Of a stretch of DNA of 64,000 nucleotides, positions 37,194 to 49,013 are shown piece after piece. Below the pieces are notes generated by a model. That model did no database searches, was not told the origin of the DNA, and worked only from the letters and a program-made list of their open reading frames with translations. Source of the stretch: Torreya grandis (Eukaryota; Streptophyta; Pinopsida; Cupressales; Taxaceae); NCBI GenBank assembly GCA_037957365.1, contig JARHVA010008355.1, forward strand, positions 207,501-271,500, in the 5' to 3' direction. Position numbers and translations under genes: made by a program. The number at the start of each line of letters is the position of its first letter. Position 1 is the stretch's first letter.

Positions 37194-37257
37194 ATATATA
37201 TACATACATATATATACATATATATACATATATATACATATATATACATATATATAC

Positions 37258-37335
<78 letters not shown>

Positions 37336-37866
37336 GTATATATATACATATATGTATATATATACATATATGTATATATATATATAGTAAACATTATTCC
37401 ATTTAAAGTGGTCTTACCTTGCCATGTAGATGTGTCGTGTGGAGGCTTGTAGTTTTAACATATGTCCATACCAATTTGTTCCATGTTTCCAAACTGCATT
37501 GGTCCATATTTAATGCTTATTGACCATGTTTGACCATCATTGACCAATGCTAACTCATCTTGTTAACTATTGGCCAAATTTGACCTACCATAAATTTTGC
37601 ATTCAAAATCATAATTGGTCCATTTAAAATGCATCAAAAATGTTTTGATTATTTATACACCATGGAAATAGTTAAGAAATGTTCCATGACCATTAATTTT
37701 TCCATTTTGACTATTTGTTGACTAAACTTTGACCAATGATAATTGGAACATATGATGTCTATTTTTTTGCATTCCAATAGCTGCTAGAAATATCTTGATG
37801 AGATCTACACAATAGAACACATTTAAATAAAACCAAGGAACTTTTAAATATATATTCTAGATCACA
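36255..37866 (-). repeat. 3' LTR of the nested element
   Basis: Closely follows the right LTR in order and content. It is longer mainly because of the 229-base TA-rich microsatellite at 37158-37386. TATA box (minus) at 36795-36804; a block of short GCTCT-type repeats at 36580-36715 lies downstream of it. Confidence 0.85.
37158..37386. repeat. Expanded (TA)n / TATATACATA repeat
   Basis: Starts as pure TA, then has about five 10-base TATATACATA units, more TA, and finally three 18-base units with TATACATATATGTATA. Largely self-complementary on one strand. Open frames on both strands are artefacts. Confidence 0.97.
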
Positions 37867-38781
37867 CCTCCCCACTGAGAAGGCTTTTGTTCCACTAAAC
37901 GCTGAAACATTAATTTTCCTATTACTAGATCTGGTTCTTTGAAATGCCTCATGGAGATCTCTATAGTGGACTCTGTGGTCCCTAAAATTGATATTCTAAG
38001 ATGGGTATGCTATGCCATTCCTTTCATATGGAACATTATGAATACATAAAAAGATCAGTTTAAAAAATACATCTCAATGTCAAAGAGACAAGTGTCTAAC
38101 TGATTTGGTGATTTTTTAGTGAATAAGCTATCATGTATAGTGTGGGAATAGAAAAATTTATGTGTACTACTAGTTGCATCCCTAAAATGGTGAACTACAT
38201 GTAACTACAAAATATCACCTAGTAAAACTATAGACATGTTTGTTAGTGTAATTAGAATGTACTCTAATGTTGTAAGCATATTTAGAAATCACATTTATTG
38301 CCCACATGGGTCTTATCCAACATGTGACTTATAAGTATGGTAACAATCCAAATTATACATTATGATTACAATTACAAACACTACCCAAAACATGGGTCTT
38401 ATAATGCATCCAACATATACATTCCAAAAATAGATGTGTTCCCAAAACAACAATTATTATGAAATGTAAGGATGGAAAATTGTATACTACCAATGTGCCC
38501 ATCAACTTGCATAACTGCTAACAAAAATATACAAAGCTAAAAATATGAGTTTAATTCCCAAACTACACTAGGAACTCAAAATTCCAAATAGAAGATTCAA
38601 ATTCAAATTTTTAAATATAAGAAGATCACTAAGCATGATAAACATGTCTCTCAGTTCTTCTCATAAATTTGAACTCCAAAATCAAAGTTAAAAAATATGG
38701 GAAAAGTATTTCCTTTCAACATACAACAGGAATCCCATTTAACCAAATGCTTTGAGTTATTTTCATGGCATTCAAAAGTCA

Positions 38782-39408
38782 TCAACTATGTGACATATAA
38801 TTAAAGAATTGTTTACCAACCCATTTTGATGGATTTTCTTTTTTAGTTAATACATGATCCAAGGTTGACTTAGTAAATGTTGGTGAGTTAAAAACTTCAT
38901 TTACCTTTATAATAGTTCCAATTTCCATCTCTTTCTTACTATTTTTAGGATGGCATGATGGTTGAAGTTTCCAACACTGTTCCACCCGATGTCCACTCAT
39001 ACTATAATGAGTGCAAAAATTTATCTTCCTGATCAAGAAAACCTATTTTCCATTTCTCACCTTTGAATGAGGAGATTGGTCTTTAGTACTAAGCTCATCA
39101 AGAAACCACTTCTGCAAGAACAACTTTCTCTTCCAATAATATATAATAGAATGATTACTTGACCCACAAAAAATACATGAAAAACCATACATCATTTTTT
39201 TGTATATTAAAACCATATTACTTATACTGAAAGAGTGCATCATTATAAGTTTTAAAATTTTCTTTATGTTTATGATTATAATTTTTGTAATAAAGAGGAG
39301 GTGGAATGTCATAACCTCTTGTCTAAATTTTCTTACATATTTCATCAAATGATAATGAATCAATAATTTCCTATAAAAAATAACTTGGAGGACTAGTGGG
39401 GTAATCAC
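38782..39408 (-). pseudogene. Gag with degraded zinc knuckle
   Basis: The best segment is at 39036-38782: a C-X2-C-X4-H-X4-C knuckle reads CTHYSMSGHRVEQC, with the second Cys changed to Tyr, followed by WKLQPSCHPKN and a hydrophilic tail. The knuckle would bind RNA for packaging. The upstream open segment 39408-39043 is probably in the wrong frame for much of its length, and a second knuckle-like motif (FSCIFCGSSNHSIIYC-like, C-X2-C-X4-H) appears at about 39180-39140. No protease follows. Confidence 0.55.
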
Positions 39409-40051
39409 TTGGTTGTTTCAAGCTTGTCTCCCTTTAGCATTCTTGGTGAACTCTCTAATTTCCATTATCTCACTAGAATAACGTAAACCAACAAAATGAG
39501 GATGATCCTCTACCTGTATTGGATTAGAAATACCTTACCCATTTTTACTAAGGCCAATTCAATCAAATCCCATTTTAATTAATAATTTAAATCTAATGCC
39601 TTTAGTATGTTTTTCAAAATCACCAAAACCATTACCTAAATCTAAATAGGAGGAAGAAAAACATGGTGATTAGATTAAAATGCATTTTTATTTCATGGTT
39701 TTTACATCTAACATGGAAGGCAAATCCTTCTTTTGTTCACCACATTGCAATCTGTGCCGAATCTCATCCTTAGTTTCTATCTCTAATTTCAAGCATGAAA
39801 TTTGTTATACAAGGGAGTAGAGTTTGGATCTCAAGAGAAAATTCTCATCTTGAATTTCTCTATTGATGCTTTCAAGATCTTCTAGCCTCTATCTTTTCAA
39901 AGCTTTACTCATAGCTATCTGCAAATAACCTATACTTCCAAAATAATGCACATTAAAAAAGGAAGATTAACAAGCTCAAATATCTACAAATACTAAATCA
40001 AAACCAAATTGATATTAACTAAAAATAAAAAACAATCCACTAAATTCTATC

Positions 40052-40063
40052 ACTCTAATACCA
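40052..40063 (-). other. Primer binding site (Met tRNA), nested element
   Basis: TGGTATTAGAGT on the minus strand differs at two positions from the initiator Met tRNA site and stands four bases inside the LTR end. Confidence 0.75.
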
Positions 40064-40067
40064 AAAT

Positions 40068-40977
40068 TCATTCGCAAATAGACAGTGACCAAAACTACAC
40101 CAATTACTCTATTTTTATGGATGCTTTATAAATTCTTATTTTCTCGTTAATTAACATGAAATTTTCATAATAATTAAAACACTAATAATTGATAATAAGG
40201 AAAAAGCATGAGTCACAAAGATAATATGCAAACTAGAATCAATAATGGAGTTTACCCAATTTGGGCTACATCTCTGGGTTTTACTCAAACGTAGAACTGA
40301 CTAATTATTGATGTAAAAATTACTTTGTATAGCAGTTATCCCTAATAGGGGTTGTCAATCTATAAACGAATGTTTTGATGTCCTCCATATTTGACTCTAG
40401 CAACTGGCCTTAGCTCTGGCTATGGCTTTCAACTTTAGCTCTTGGATCTAGCTCTTAGTTGTCAGCTCTAGCTCTTGGCTCTCAGCTTTGGCTCTTAGCT
40501 CTAGCTCTTATCTCTCACTCTTGGCTCTAGCACTTGATCTTGGCTCAGACTCTACTTTATTATTTTCAATTCTTGTGTGTTTTTCTTCACACTTTGATTG
40601 TGATTTCAAATTATCGCTTGAGACCCTTTATATAGGTTTATGAGTCCACAAAAGGTGGGCTTGGATGATTATCCTTTTCCAATTTTAAATAATATTCATA
40701 ATTATCCGAAGACCTATTTTAATGGGATTAACAATTATCCCATCCTATCATGAGATTATAATATAAGGATTTATTTATCCCACAAATGAATTATATGGAC
40801 TTTACATGTTTCAATAAAACATTAAATTAAAAATACCATAATAAATCCCATTTTTGTGGGAACAAAGATTATCATATCTCCATGCCTTATTAAAAGGCTA
40901 TTTTTTTTATATCCACATATGTGTGGAAAATATACTTTTTTAATATTTGGACAAAGTCCTTTTTATCTAACATTGTT

Positions 40978-41016
<39 letters not shown>

Positions 41017-41481
41017 AACTTTATCCCATGTAAAGTGGTTTCACCTTGCCCCATATATGTGCCATATGGAGGCTTATAGTTGTGCGACATGTCAATACTA
41101 ATGTGTGTCATGTGTCCATACGACATTGGTCTAGATTTAATGCTTATTGATCATGTTTGACCAGTATTGACCTATGTTGATCCATCTTGTTGATTTTTGA
41201 CCAACTTTGATCAGCCATAACTTTCACATAGGACTCAGAATTGGTCTATTCAAAATGCATCAAAAAGCTTGTGAAGAGTTATACACCATAGAACTAGTTA
41301 AGGAATGTTATATAACCATCACTTTTTATAGTTTGACCCACTTTGACCAATGATAAATGAAGCATATGATGTCCATTTTTTTGCATTCCAATAGTTTTCA
41401 GAAAGCTCTTGATGAACTATACACAATGGACTACATTTAAAGAAAACCAAGAAACTTTTGAAAATATCTTTTAGATCAACA
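40068..41481 (-). repeat. 5' LTR of the nested element
   Basis: Homologous to 36255-37866. TATA box (minus) at about 40627-40635; GCTCT-type short repeats at about 40390-40545; only 15 AT units (40981-41010) where the other LTR has 229 bases of repeat. Confidence 0.85.
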
Positions 41482-41682
41482 TATTTTAGCATAATAGAAA
41501 AAATGAAGAAATTAATTGTTATTATTAGTATATGGGATTTCCTTTCTATTCCAAGGAAAAAGGACATTCTTATTCAAGAGCTTTTAGATATTAAAGTATC
41601 TAAAGAACTAGCTGAGAATCAAGGAGCTATCTTTGCCAATTTAGACCAATAAATCAAGTAACCTAATCAACAAGTACATAAC

Positions 41683-42216
41683 ATGAAAAAGGTGGCTAAA
41701 ACCAATGTCAAATCAAACAAAATCCCTCCCTTTTATCTCTCTTTGATAGTAAGTGACTGCTTAATCTATAATTGTATGGTAGATAGTGGAGCTAGTAACA
41801 CTATCATACCCAAACAGATTGTAGACAAGCTTGGTCTTTTCTATGACCCAAATACCAAAGGAGTATTGCAATTAGATGGGTCATCAAAAAAAATATTAGA
41901 CAGAATCAAAGATCTAAAACTAATATTACATGCCTTTCCCATTGTGGTTATTCAACAAGATGTAGTTTTAGTGAACTTGCCACCCTATTTTGACATGTAT
42001 CTGTCAAGAGACTTTACTTCAAATATTGGAGGATATTTGTCAGCTAATTGGACCTATTCAATGTTTAATACCAGGTATGGTACTAAGGTAACAATAAATT
42101 TTGAATCTATTTCAAGATTTCATTTGGAGCTATATATGCCAAGTATGGTGAATGGTAATTGTGTTATCTCAGACAAGGTACTAAAAATAATGAGGTGGAA
42201 AATGAATCACCTCTAG
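41683..42216 (+). pseudogene. Aspartic protease
   Basis: This 177-codon open frame reads NKIPPFYLSLIVSDCLIYNC and then MVDSGASNTIIPKQIVDKLG. The catalytic D-S-G at 41782-41790 is intact. It is followed by GVLQLDGSSKKILDRIKDLK, a plausible flap region, and LPPYFDMYLSRDFTSNIGGY near the C terminus, where a related segment is often fused to the next domain. It is the best-preserved protease in the window. The upstream join to gag was lost to the nested insertion. Confidence 0.82.
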
Positions 42217-42339
42217 ATGGAGTCCCAAATAATTTCCTTGATCAATGGGCATATGATTTTCATGTACATCGTCCCTAAAATTTAATTAAATAAGAGGGAA
42301 TTGGTGTCTATTTTATTCATGAATTTGATACACCAATTC

Positions 42340-42790
42340 CAACATTGATGAAATATGATCAACCTAGTGATAGACTGTGGCAGCTATATTTTGATGGATC
42401 TAGAAATAAAAATGGCACTAGAAATGGAATGATATTAATTTATCCATCCAATAAAATGTATTTATCTTATCTCAAGTTTTAGTTTGGTTTTTTTAATAAT
42501 GTTACTGAATATGAAGCACCAGTGCATGGTTTGCAATGGGTAAGAAAGATGAAGGTCTATTCTTTACAAGTTTTTAGAGATAGTGAACAAGTAGTTCACC
42601 AAATAAGGGGACTTAATATATGAAATAACCCACTACTTAGGTATTATAATCATAGAGTATGAGACATAGTTGAATAATTTCAAGATTTAAATATTTAGGC
42701 CATATCAACAAATACAAACAAGCATGCATATAGGCTAGCTTCCATTGGGTCACAATTCAATATCCCAGATCATAAAAAATGAAAAAGTTT
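42340..42790 (+). pseudogene. RNase H-like domain between protease and RT
   Basis: LWQLYFDGSRNKNG (first Asp, about 42375-42415), VTEYEAPVHGLQWVRKM (Glu, about 42500-42550), FRDSEQVVHQIRG (second Asp, about 42568-42610) and NKHAYRLASIGSQF at the end match the four acidic-residue fold of type I RNase H, closest in style to the extra archaeal-type RNase H of plant Tat-lineage elements. It comes before RT, not after it as in the element at 54.5 kb. One or two stops interrupt it. Confidence 0.72.
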
Positions 42791-43099
42791 AATCACACAT
42801 CAAGCTAGTTAAGAGACCTTATATCTCAAAAAAATAATGATAATGGGCAAGTATTTGAAGATAAATGTAAGTTTGTCAGATTGTTACAAGATGAAGATAA
42901 ATTCTCCTCAATCAACCAAGACAAGCATTTACTCTAGTATGATGACCAAATTATGTAATTAAAGATAAACGAGTTGTCTAAAGGGTTGGTAACCCTTGAA
43001 AAAATATTCAACAAAGATGATAAATTGATAAAATAAAAGTTTAATTTATCAACCAAGGAATAACACTACACAAATGTAGAGATTGCAACTAGAAAGAGT

Positions 43100-43850
43100 T
43101 TAAAGCTAGGTAAAGTTTGTACATCTTTAGAGAAAGAAACCTTTATTGAGTCATGTTCAAGTTTTGAAAATGTCTTTGCATGGAAGTATAGTGACCTTAA
43201 AGGATTTGATCCAAGTCTAGATCAACATACCAATGAGTTAAAATATGAGACTAGGCCAATCAGATAGAGACAAAGCCATATTAACCCAAATCTTGAACCA
43301 TTGATGAGAGATAAACTACACAAGCACATTGAGTTAGCTATAATATTTCTAATTAAGCATTCAAATTGGGTATCAAACCTTTTTATAATACAAAGAGAGA
43401 ATGGTGAAATAAGGTTATGTGTTGACTTTCATGACTTGAACAAGGAATTTCTTAAATACCACTACCCATTACCATCAATATAAATATTTTTATAGATAAT
43501 TAAATGTTCTTATAGGTTCTCTTTATTGGATAGCTATAGTGGTTATAACTAGATTGTGGTCAATGAAAAAGACCAAGTCAAAATAGCCTTCACCATAAAG
43601 TTGGGGAAATTTACATACAAAAATATGTCTTTTGGTTTATACAATACTAGATCCATTTTTTAGAAGGTTATGGTCATGGCATTTCAGGGTCTCCTCAACA
43701 AGTTTATACTTATTTATCTAGATGACATAACAATATTAGATGACATAACAATACATATGAGCATATGATTCATCTTAGACAAGTGTTTGAAAGGTGTATA
43801 GAATTTGGACAAGTACCTAAACATTTTAAGAGACCTTATGATTGAAATTA
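43100..43850 (+). pseudogene. Reverse transcriptase, partial
   Basis: Visible in order: VFAWKYSDLKGFDPSL (43180), NPNLEPLMRDKLHKHIE (43290), NGEIRLCVDFHDLNKEFLK (43403-43460), LDSYSGYN (43530), MSFGLYNTRSIF (43630) and the catalytic YLDDI at 43715-43729. An 18-base tandem duplication starts exactly there, so D-D-I-T-I is doubled. Beyond about 43850 the thumb, RNase H and integrase core are missing. Stops occur at 43484 and at several later points. Confidence 0.82.
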
Positions 43851-43950
43851 CATGATTCTCAATAAAATAATACCTTGTTTCATATTCTTCTAGCCAATGA
43901 AAATAAAATATTCTAAGATTATGGAGCTATAAGATAAAATTCATCAGTCC

Positions 43951-44217
43951 ATGTTGGCCATGGAGGCTCATCAAGCAATGGTAAAGAGATTATTTGACAA
44001 AGGAACTTATTCAAGAAGTTTTCAAGAAGGAAATTTTGTCCTCAAGTGGGATGAGGACAAAGATAAGCTAGGAAGGAGCACAAAATTTTATTCTCTTTGG
44101 AGTGGTCCATATATAGTCTCCAGCTGTAAGTCCCATAATTCTTTCCAACTCACAAGGATGAATGGTGAAGAGCTTCCTATCCTAGTCAATGTGATACATC
44201 TAAAGTACTATTATTAA
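43951..44217 (+). pseudogene. Integrase C-terminal tail
   Basis: An open stretch of 88 residues containing HQAMVKRLFDKGTYSRSFQE, then GNFVLKWDEDKDKLGRSTKF, SLWSGPYIVSSCKSHNSFQL and LPILVNVIHLKYYY. This is the DNA-binding (SH3-like) C-terminal domain and tail common to Ty3/gypsy integrases, with the W-x-GPY motif typical of the group. It follows the truncated RT directly, which shows that RNase H and the integrase core were deleted. It ends about 315 bases before the 3' LTR. Confidence 0.72.
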
Positions 44218-44533
44218 GGAAGCTAAGTTCATAGTGCATAGTTTTTTTTATTCTAAGTGTTTTTATAATAGACTAGTTTCCTTTCTATCTTATCCCAAAT
44301 AAGTGATATACTACAAAGTTGTTTGATAAGTTAGTTGACTTTGCTTTATTAGGCTAGTTTCCCTTTCATTTTGATTCTTTCCATATTTATTGGAAATATT
44401 TTTTTTTACAAGTCAATAGGCTATCTTCCGATAATTTAAATGGCCCATGTATCATATAAATGATTCAAGATTCATGTATCTAGTTTGAGTTATCAAGAAT
44501 AAAAGGCATGTTTCCTAACCAAGTTACTAAAGA

Positions 44534-45850
44534 TGTTCACCATTTTTGGCCCACATACCAAACTTGTACCCATATAGATCAGGATGCTAATGGATGAGTA
44601 GATGGACATATTTAGAAACCTTTCAAAATGTCAAGAGTGTTTACAATAAGTGAAGGAATGCATATCATTCATCTAGTTCTTCTTTGTGTTAATCTAGACA
44701 TTTTGGGTCTAATGGTATAAATTTTTAGTAGGCATTTTGAGGTTGCCATCATTACCACATGTAGATGAGTCAATAAGAATTGGTCATATGTGTCTATTGA
44801 TGTTATCCCAAAGAAAATATGAACCAAGTTTTAGGTCATCCAACTAAGCACAATAGAAGAGATGAAGACTCAGAGTTGGCCTCTCAAATATAATTCACTA
44901 AGTTTCCATACTTAGCCATTTTCGACCTTGAGAGGTACACAAACATCACATAGGAGCAAAGGGACTAGTCAACTTATGCAATTTTTATCTTAACTCAAAA
45001 CGTTTTGCATGACTAGTGGATCAAGAAAAATTATATTTTTACATGCCAAAAACATATCCTATAAGTTTCAAGTCCATGTAAATTTCAAATTTTAAGTTAT
45101 GGAGTTCCAAAGATGGTCATTCAGAGCAAGATGGTCATGCAAGTGTCAAATTTAGGCTTCGATGAATAATCGTTAAGATTCAAATGATCAAATGGGATAC
45201 GTTCATGTGGAAATAATGTAAAGACATATAGACCATATTATTTGAGCATTTTTATCTCCATTTATAAAGATCTTTCCCCTAATGGATCAAGTGGGCATAA
45301 TCCTTTTGACATCAAGAACATCTCCAACAAATTTGTCCCCTCTATTATTCCTATGCTTAAAGATATAAATATTCAAAGTTGATAAAAAAATGGGAGATTT
45401 TCATGTGATCATTAAAATAAATCATAAGCACAAGTCATGTAAGGTTAAATTTGATGGTTTTCAAGATGTCAAATACATCTGCATAGATGTTAAATGACAT
45501 TCATGTAAAAATAAAATTTAATCACTATAAAGTAGCTATTAGGGTTTCAATTAGATCCAAGATCAATGGATCTCATTTAATCATACAATTTGATCCAATG
45601 GAGTGTGGTAGCCTGATAGTGTTAGTGGGTTCCCAGAAGATCAATGAAGCATGTGAATTCCTACATCAAGATTGATGAAGTGAGATAAGTCAAAAGGGTT
45701 AGAGGATATTGATAATAACTACAAATACAAGTGTCAAAAGTTAGTGGATCCTGGTAGAAGATTGAGGACTCACATGCATTTGTATATTTATATCTAATGA
45801 TGTGAGTAGATTCATTAAGTGAATGTATCTATGAAACCTATAGACACTAA
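44534..45850 (+). repeat. 3' LTR, truncated
   Basis: Starts TGTTCACCATTTTTGGCCC and matches the first 1.3 kb of the 5' LTR with many substitutions. The match stops near 45850, before the microsatellite and TATA box. Confidence 0.78.
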
Positions 45851-47846
45851 AAAATTACACAATACAATCTCATGTGTCAAAAACACCCCTATAACCCCTA
45901 GGGACCAACCCTAACCATTTAACTACAAACCAAGCCTAAGTCTAGCCAACCCACCTTTTACCAAACTTTACTTTTGACCATTAACCACTGACGGTCACCT
46001 TTACCATCGATGGTTAGGCCTAACTACCGATGGTAAAATTTTTATCACTTGAACAGTTAAACTATAACTTGATTTTTTATACTTATCTTGTCTAAGTCAT
46101 ATGTGAACTAATGAATGCAAAAACTAAAAATAAACTACTTGTTGAACCTCTTGTTAACATGTCATTGCACCTTTCCTTTCTTACAAAAAAATGGAGAAGG
46201 TGAATCTGGATCCAATATCAAGCAATAATCATTCACATCCAGAGTTATAACCTATTACATTAGTTTTCTCTTTTACAAGAATTCTCTTAGTGAACCAACA
46301 ATTGTGACAGAGAGCCAAAGTGCTACAATCCATCGACCAATAACTAATTACCATTACTCTAATAGAATTGTTATAGGTTCCACTACCTTAACCATTCATC
46401 AGATCAATAACCAATAAGCTAATTATTTATTTTCAAATCATTTAGTTACTTTATTTCCATTTCAAAATCAACCGAACCCAAACCCATCTCTCATAATTCT
46501 ATTTTATAACTTATTCCAAACAACCTTTTATTGACCAGACCCAACCCAAAATAACTGCTAATGGTTACTCTAACTAATAATGATCCATCCCAATCACTGA
46601 TGGTTACTTCAATCCTTGATGGTTACCTTAACCATTGATGGTCACCCCAACTATCGATGGTCACTTTGTGACAAAATAATTGCAAGCTATTTCTACCTAC
46701 CAGACCTCAACCAAATCATATTTTCTTTCCCTCTGATTGATTAAAGAACCCTGCCCTATTTTATGAACTACACTTGGCCTATTTAGTGTTATTATTGATC
46801 TACTAATTGATATAATTAGTCAATTTTTTCTATTCTTTGACCAAACACTTTTTGTATTTGATTTTAATATCTTATATTATTTATGCAAGTACTTTATCTT
46901 TCAGAACTTGATTTTTTAAAGGTGTGGATTGACATCCTCCAAGAAAGCTTGTACTTCTTGGATCTACCTTTCAAAGAAATCCACCTAACTATCTATCTAA
47001 CCAACCATTTATTTTAGTGATTTATTATCTATAGGTTATTCCTCTAAATCTAAAGAGGAGTATCTACAATTGTCTAGATCAATGGGGGCACAACATATCA
47101 AGTTTTTCTACCATACCCTTCTCAAGTTTCTTTTCTCTCTCTTTCAAGAACATAAGCCAAATTTCTCTTAAAAAATCTGGCATACTTTGGATACTTAAGT
47201 CTTTTCTTGGGTTCATAGTTGCATCTAGGTGCTTTTTTCTTCTTATCTCTCTACTCATACAATGAAATCAATGTTTTTTTTGGGCTTAAAATTGACTACA
47301 TCCATTATTTTCTTACTTGTTTTAACTCACATAGGTTAATTAAAACAAAGTAATCAATAGTAATTTCACTCTTGTCACACACAAAAGATCTAACCACTTA
47401 CATTTCAATCACCATCAAACACTAACATAAGGCCTGACTAGGAATTCCTTCCCTAGAGGTCACCTTTATTGAATATCCTATGTAGATTTCATCACCAAGG
47501 GGAGAACCAACTCACCTATATGGTTGAGTATAATCTCTAGTAATTATTATATCTTGTCTAAGCAGCCAAGACCCTTATCACTGTGGTGTGTGAAGTGAGG
47601 AGGTAGACCCCAATATTAAGCCACGTATTGATTCCAATACATATCCTTTTGAGAGCCTAAAAATAACCTAAAACTAGCCATGGACTTCTTATCAAGTACC
47701 CACTCTAAAAGAAAATTTGGATCACACAATTCTTAAAGCTTAAGGCATAATCCACAAGAGATACTAAAAGGAACATTAGGATTTAACATACTCTAATGTG
47801 TGTTTTATTTTCCTTAATCATTTCTTGTCTTCTCTTTGTTTGAGTT
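45851..47846 (+). other. Leader or LTR region of the Tat-like element, with GATGGT minisatellite
   Basis: No coding sequence recognised. It is C-rich on the plus strand, like the sequence after 58.4 kb. Two clusters of a 20-base repeat with core GATGGT(T/C)AC lie at 45981-46034 and 46590-46668, including the perfect palindrome ACCATCGATGGT at 46003-46014. A T-rich segment at 46050-46110 is weakly similar to 60020-60060. It may be the 5' LTR and leader of the next element, but no primer site was found. Confidence 0.35.
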
Positions 47847-48833
47847 GTGAGATTTCCTGTATCTTCTTCCTTTCTTATCTACATGGTTTTAACTAGGAAC
47901 CAAATTAGAAATCAAGCAAACCATAAACAACCTCATAATAATCCGCCTTCCTCTTCTCCCTCATACATGGAGTGCATCTTACATGTAGAGAGTTCTTCTC
48001 TTCTTTTTGAGATTCCTATCATCCCTCAAATGGTCACCCAAGGTGATGCAGACTTCACCTCCTTTCTGGATAAAAACCTCATAGATATTCAACATTACCT
48101 TAACACCATATCCTGTCATACCCCTACTTCAATTTCACCTATTCATCCTCCCTATGGCATGTCATCCCACCTTATGGGTGAAAATTCTACTGCCACCATC
48201 TCCACACAACATTTAGTCACCTCGGCGTCATCTTCTACCAATAACCCCACTGACACTACCATTCAAAAACAACCCCCTCAATTGAGAACCATCCAAATAC
48301 CTTCTTCCCCAACTAATAACCCTCTTAGTATGGGAACAACCCAACCTTTGGGAACCAATGCTTCCCTTATTATGGGAGCACCCTTTGCTAGTGTCGCCAC
48401 CATTCCCCTTGTCTTTAACCTACCTACCTTCACTCCATTTCAGAGCTTGGTGGTTCCCATACCTTTAACCCTTCCACCTACCAGTACCAAAGGTACCACC
48501 TACCTTATGTCTACCAACATAACCATGCCCCCTACCCAAATGACATTAATATCTCAACATGTGACCATTGTATAAAACTTGAGCTACATCCCTAACCCAC
48601 AAGGGTATGTACCTCTACCTTCCACCCAACTTTCTATCTCCATATATTCATATGTTGCATCATCACAACCACCCATGACCACATACCAACAATATGTGGT
48701 AGCTTCTCAACCCACCAAAAGCTACCCATATATGGTACATACCCAATCCCAACACAACCCACCTTACAACTATGGGAGTGCACAACCCCAAACTAACCTC
48801 ATCAAAATGTTAATGGATAAAATGACTACTTAA
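47847..48833 (+). pseudogene. Pro/Ser/Thr-rich N-terminal Gag region
   Basis: An open stretch of 242 codons begins at about 47847. The first plausible Met context is near 47883 (MVLTRNQIRNQANHKQPHNN). A stop at 48573 is followed in the same frame family by a second open part to 48833. Composition is dominated by Pro, Ser, Thr and Asn, with no domain recognised, ending at NLIKMLMDKMTT. Such low-complexity leaders precede Gag in Tat-lineage elements. The open length, the longest in the window, is due partly to C-rich codons that do not easily mutate to stops. Confidence 0.45.
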
Positions 48834-49013
48834 GAGTCATCCGTTTTTGGAGTTTATAATATTTTATCATATGAATAAATATATAATAAACTAATTCACC
48901 CATCCATCCCTATTTGACCATATCCTCCTCAATGTGAACTTTCAATTTTTTTGAAGTTTTAGAGTAAGGAGGACCATCAACAACACCTGAGAGAAATTAG
49001 GCATTCATGATAT

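Larger units (their letters stand above)
37867..40067 (-). other. Inner region of the nested element
   Basis: Apart from gag (39408-38782) the 2.2 kb contains no recognisable coding sequence. A heptad-like stretch near 39700-39900 (minus strand) may be the N terminus of gag, where Leu and Glu codons recur. Confidence 0.4.
36255..41481 (-). mobile_element. Nested gag-only LTR element
   Basis: Two LTRs, 36255-37866 (3') and 40068-41481 (5'), enclose 2.2 kb. On the minus strand a damaged Met-tRNA primer site (TGGTATTAGAGT, 40052-40063) lies inside the right LTR and a polypurine tract (AGTGGGGAGG, 37867-37876) next to TGTGATC of the left one. Inside I find only gag. Both LTRs keep a TATA box. 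It interrupts the plus-strand element between gag and protease. I could not identify a clear target-site duplication (GCATC versus TATTT). It is a second TR-GAG-type candidate. Confidence 0.78.

Noticed and set aside
36996..37406. Tyr-Ile repeat proteins on both strands
   Set aside because: Pure translation of the TA-rich microsatellite; the open frames exist because TAT/ATA codons are not stops.
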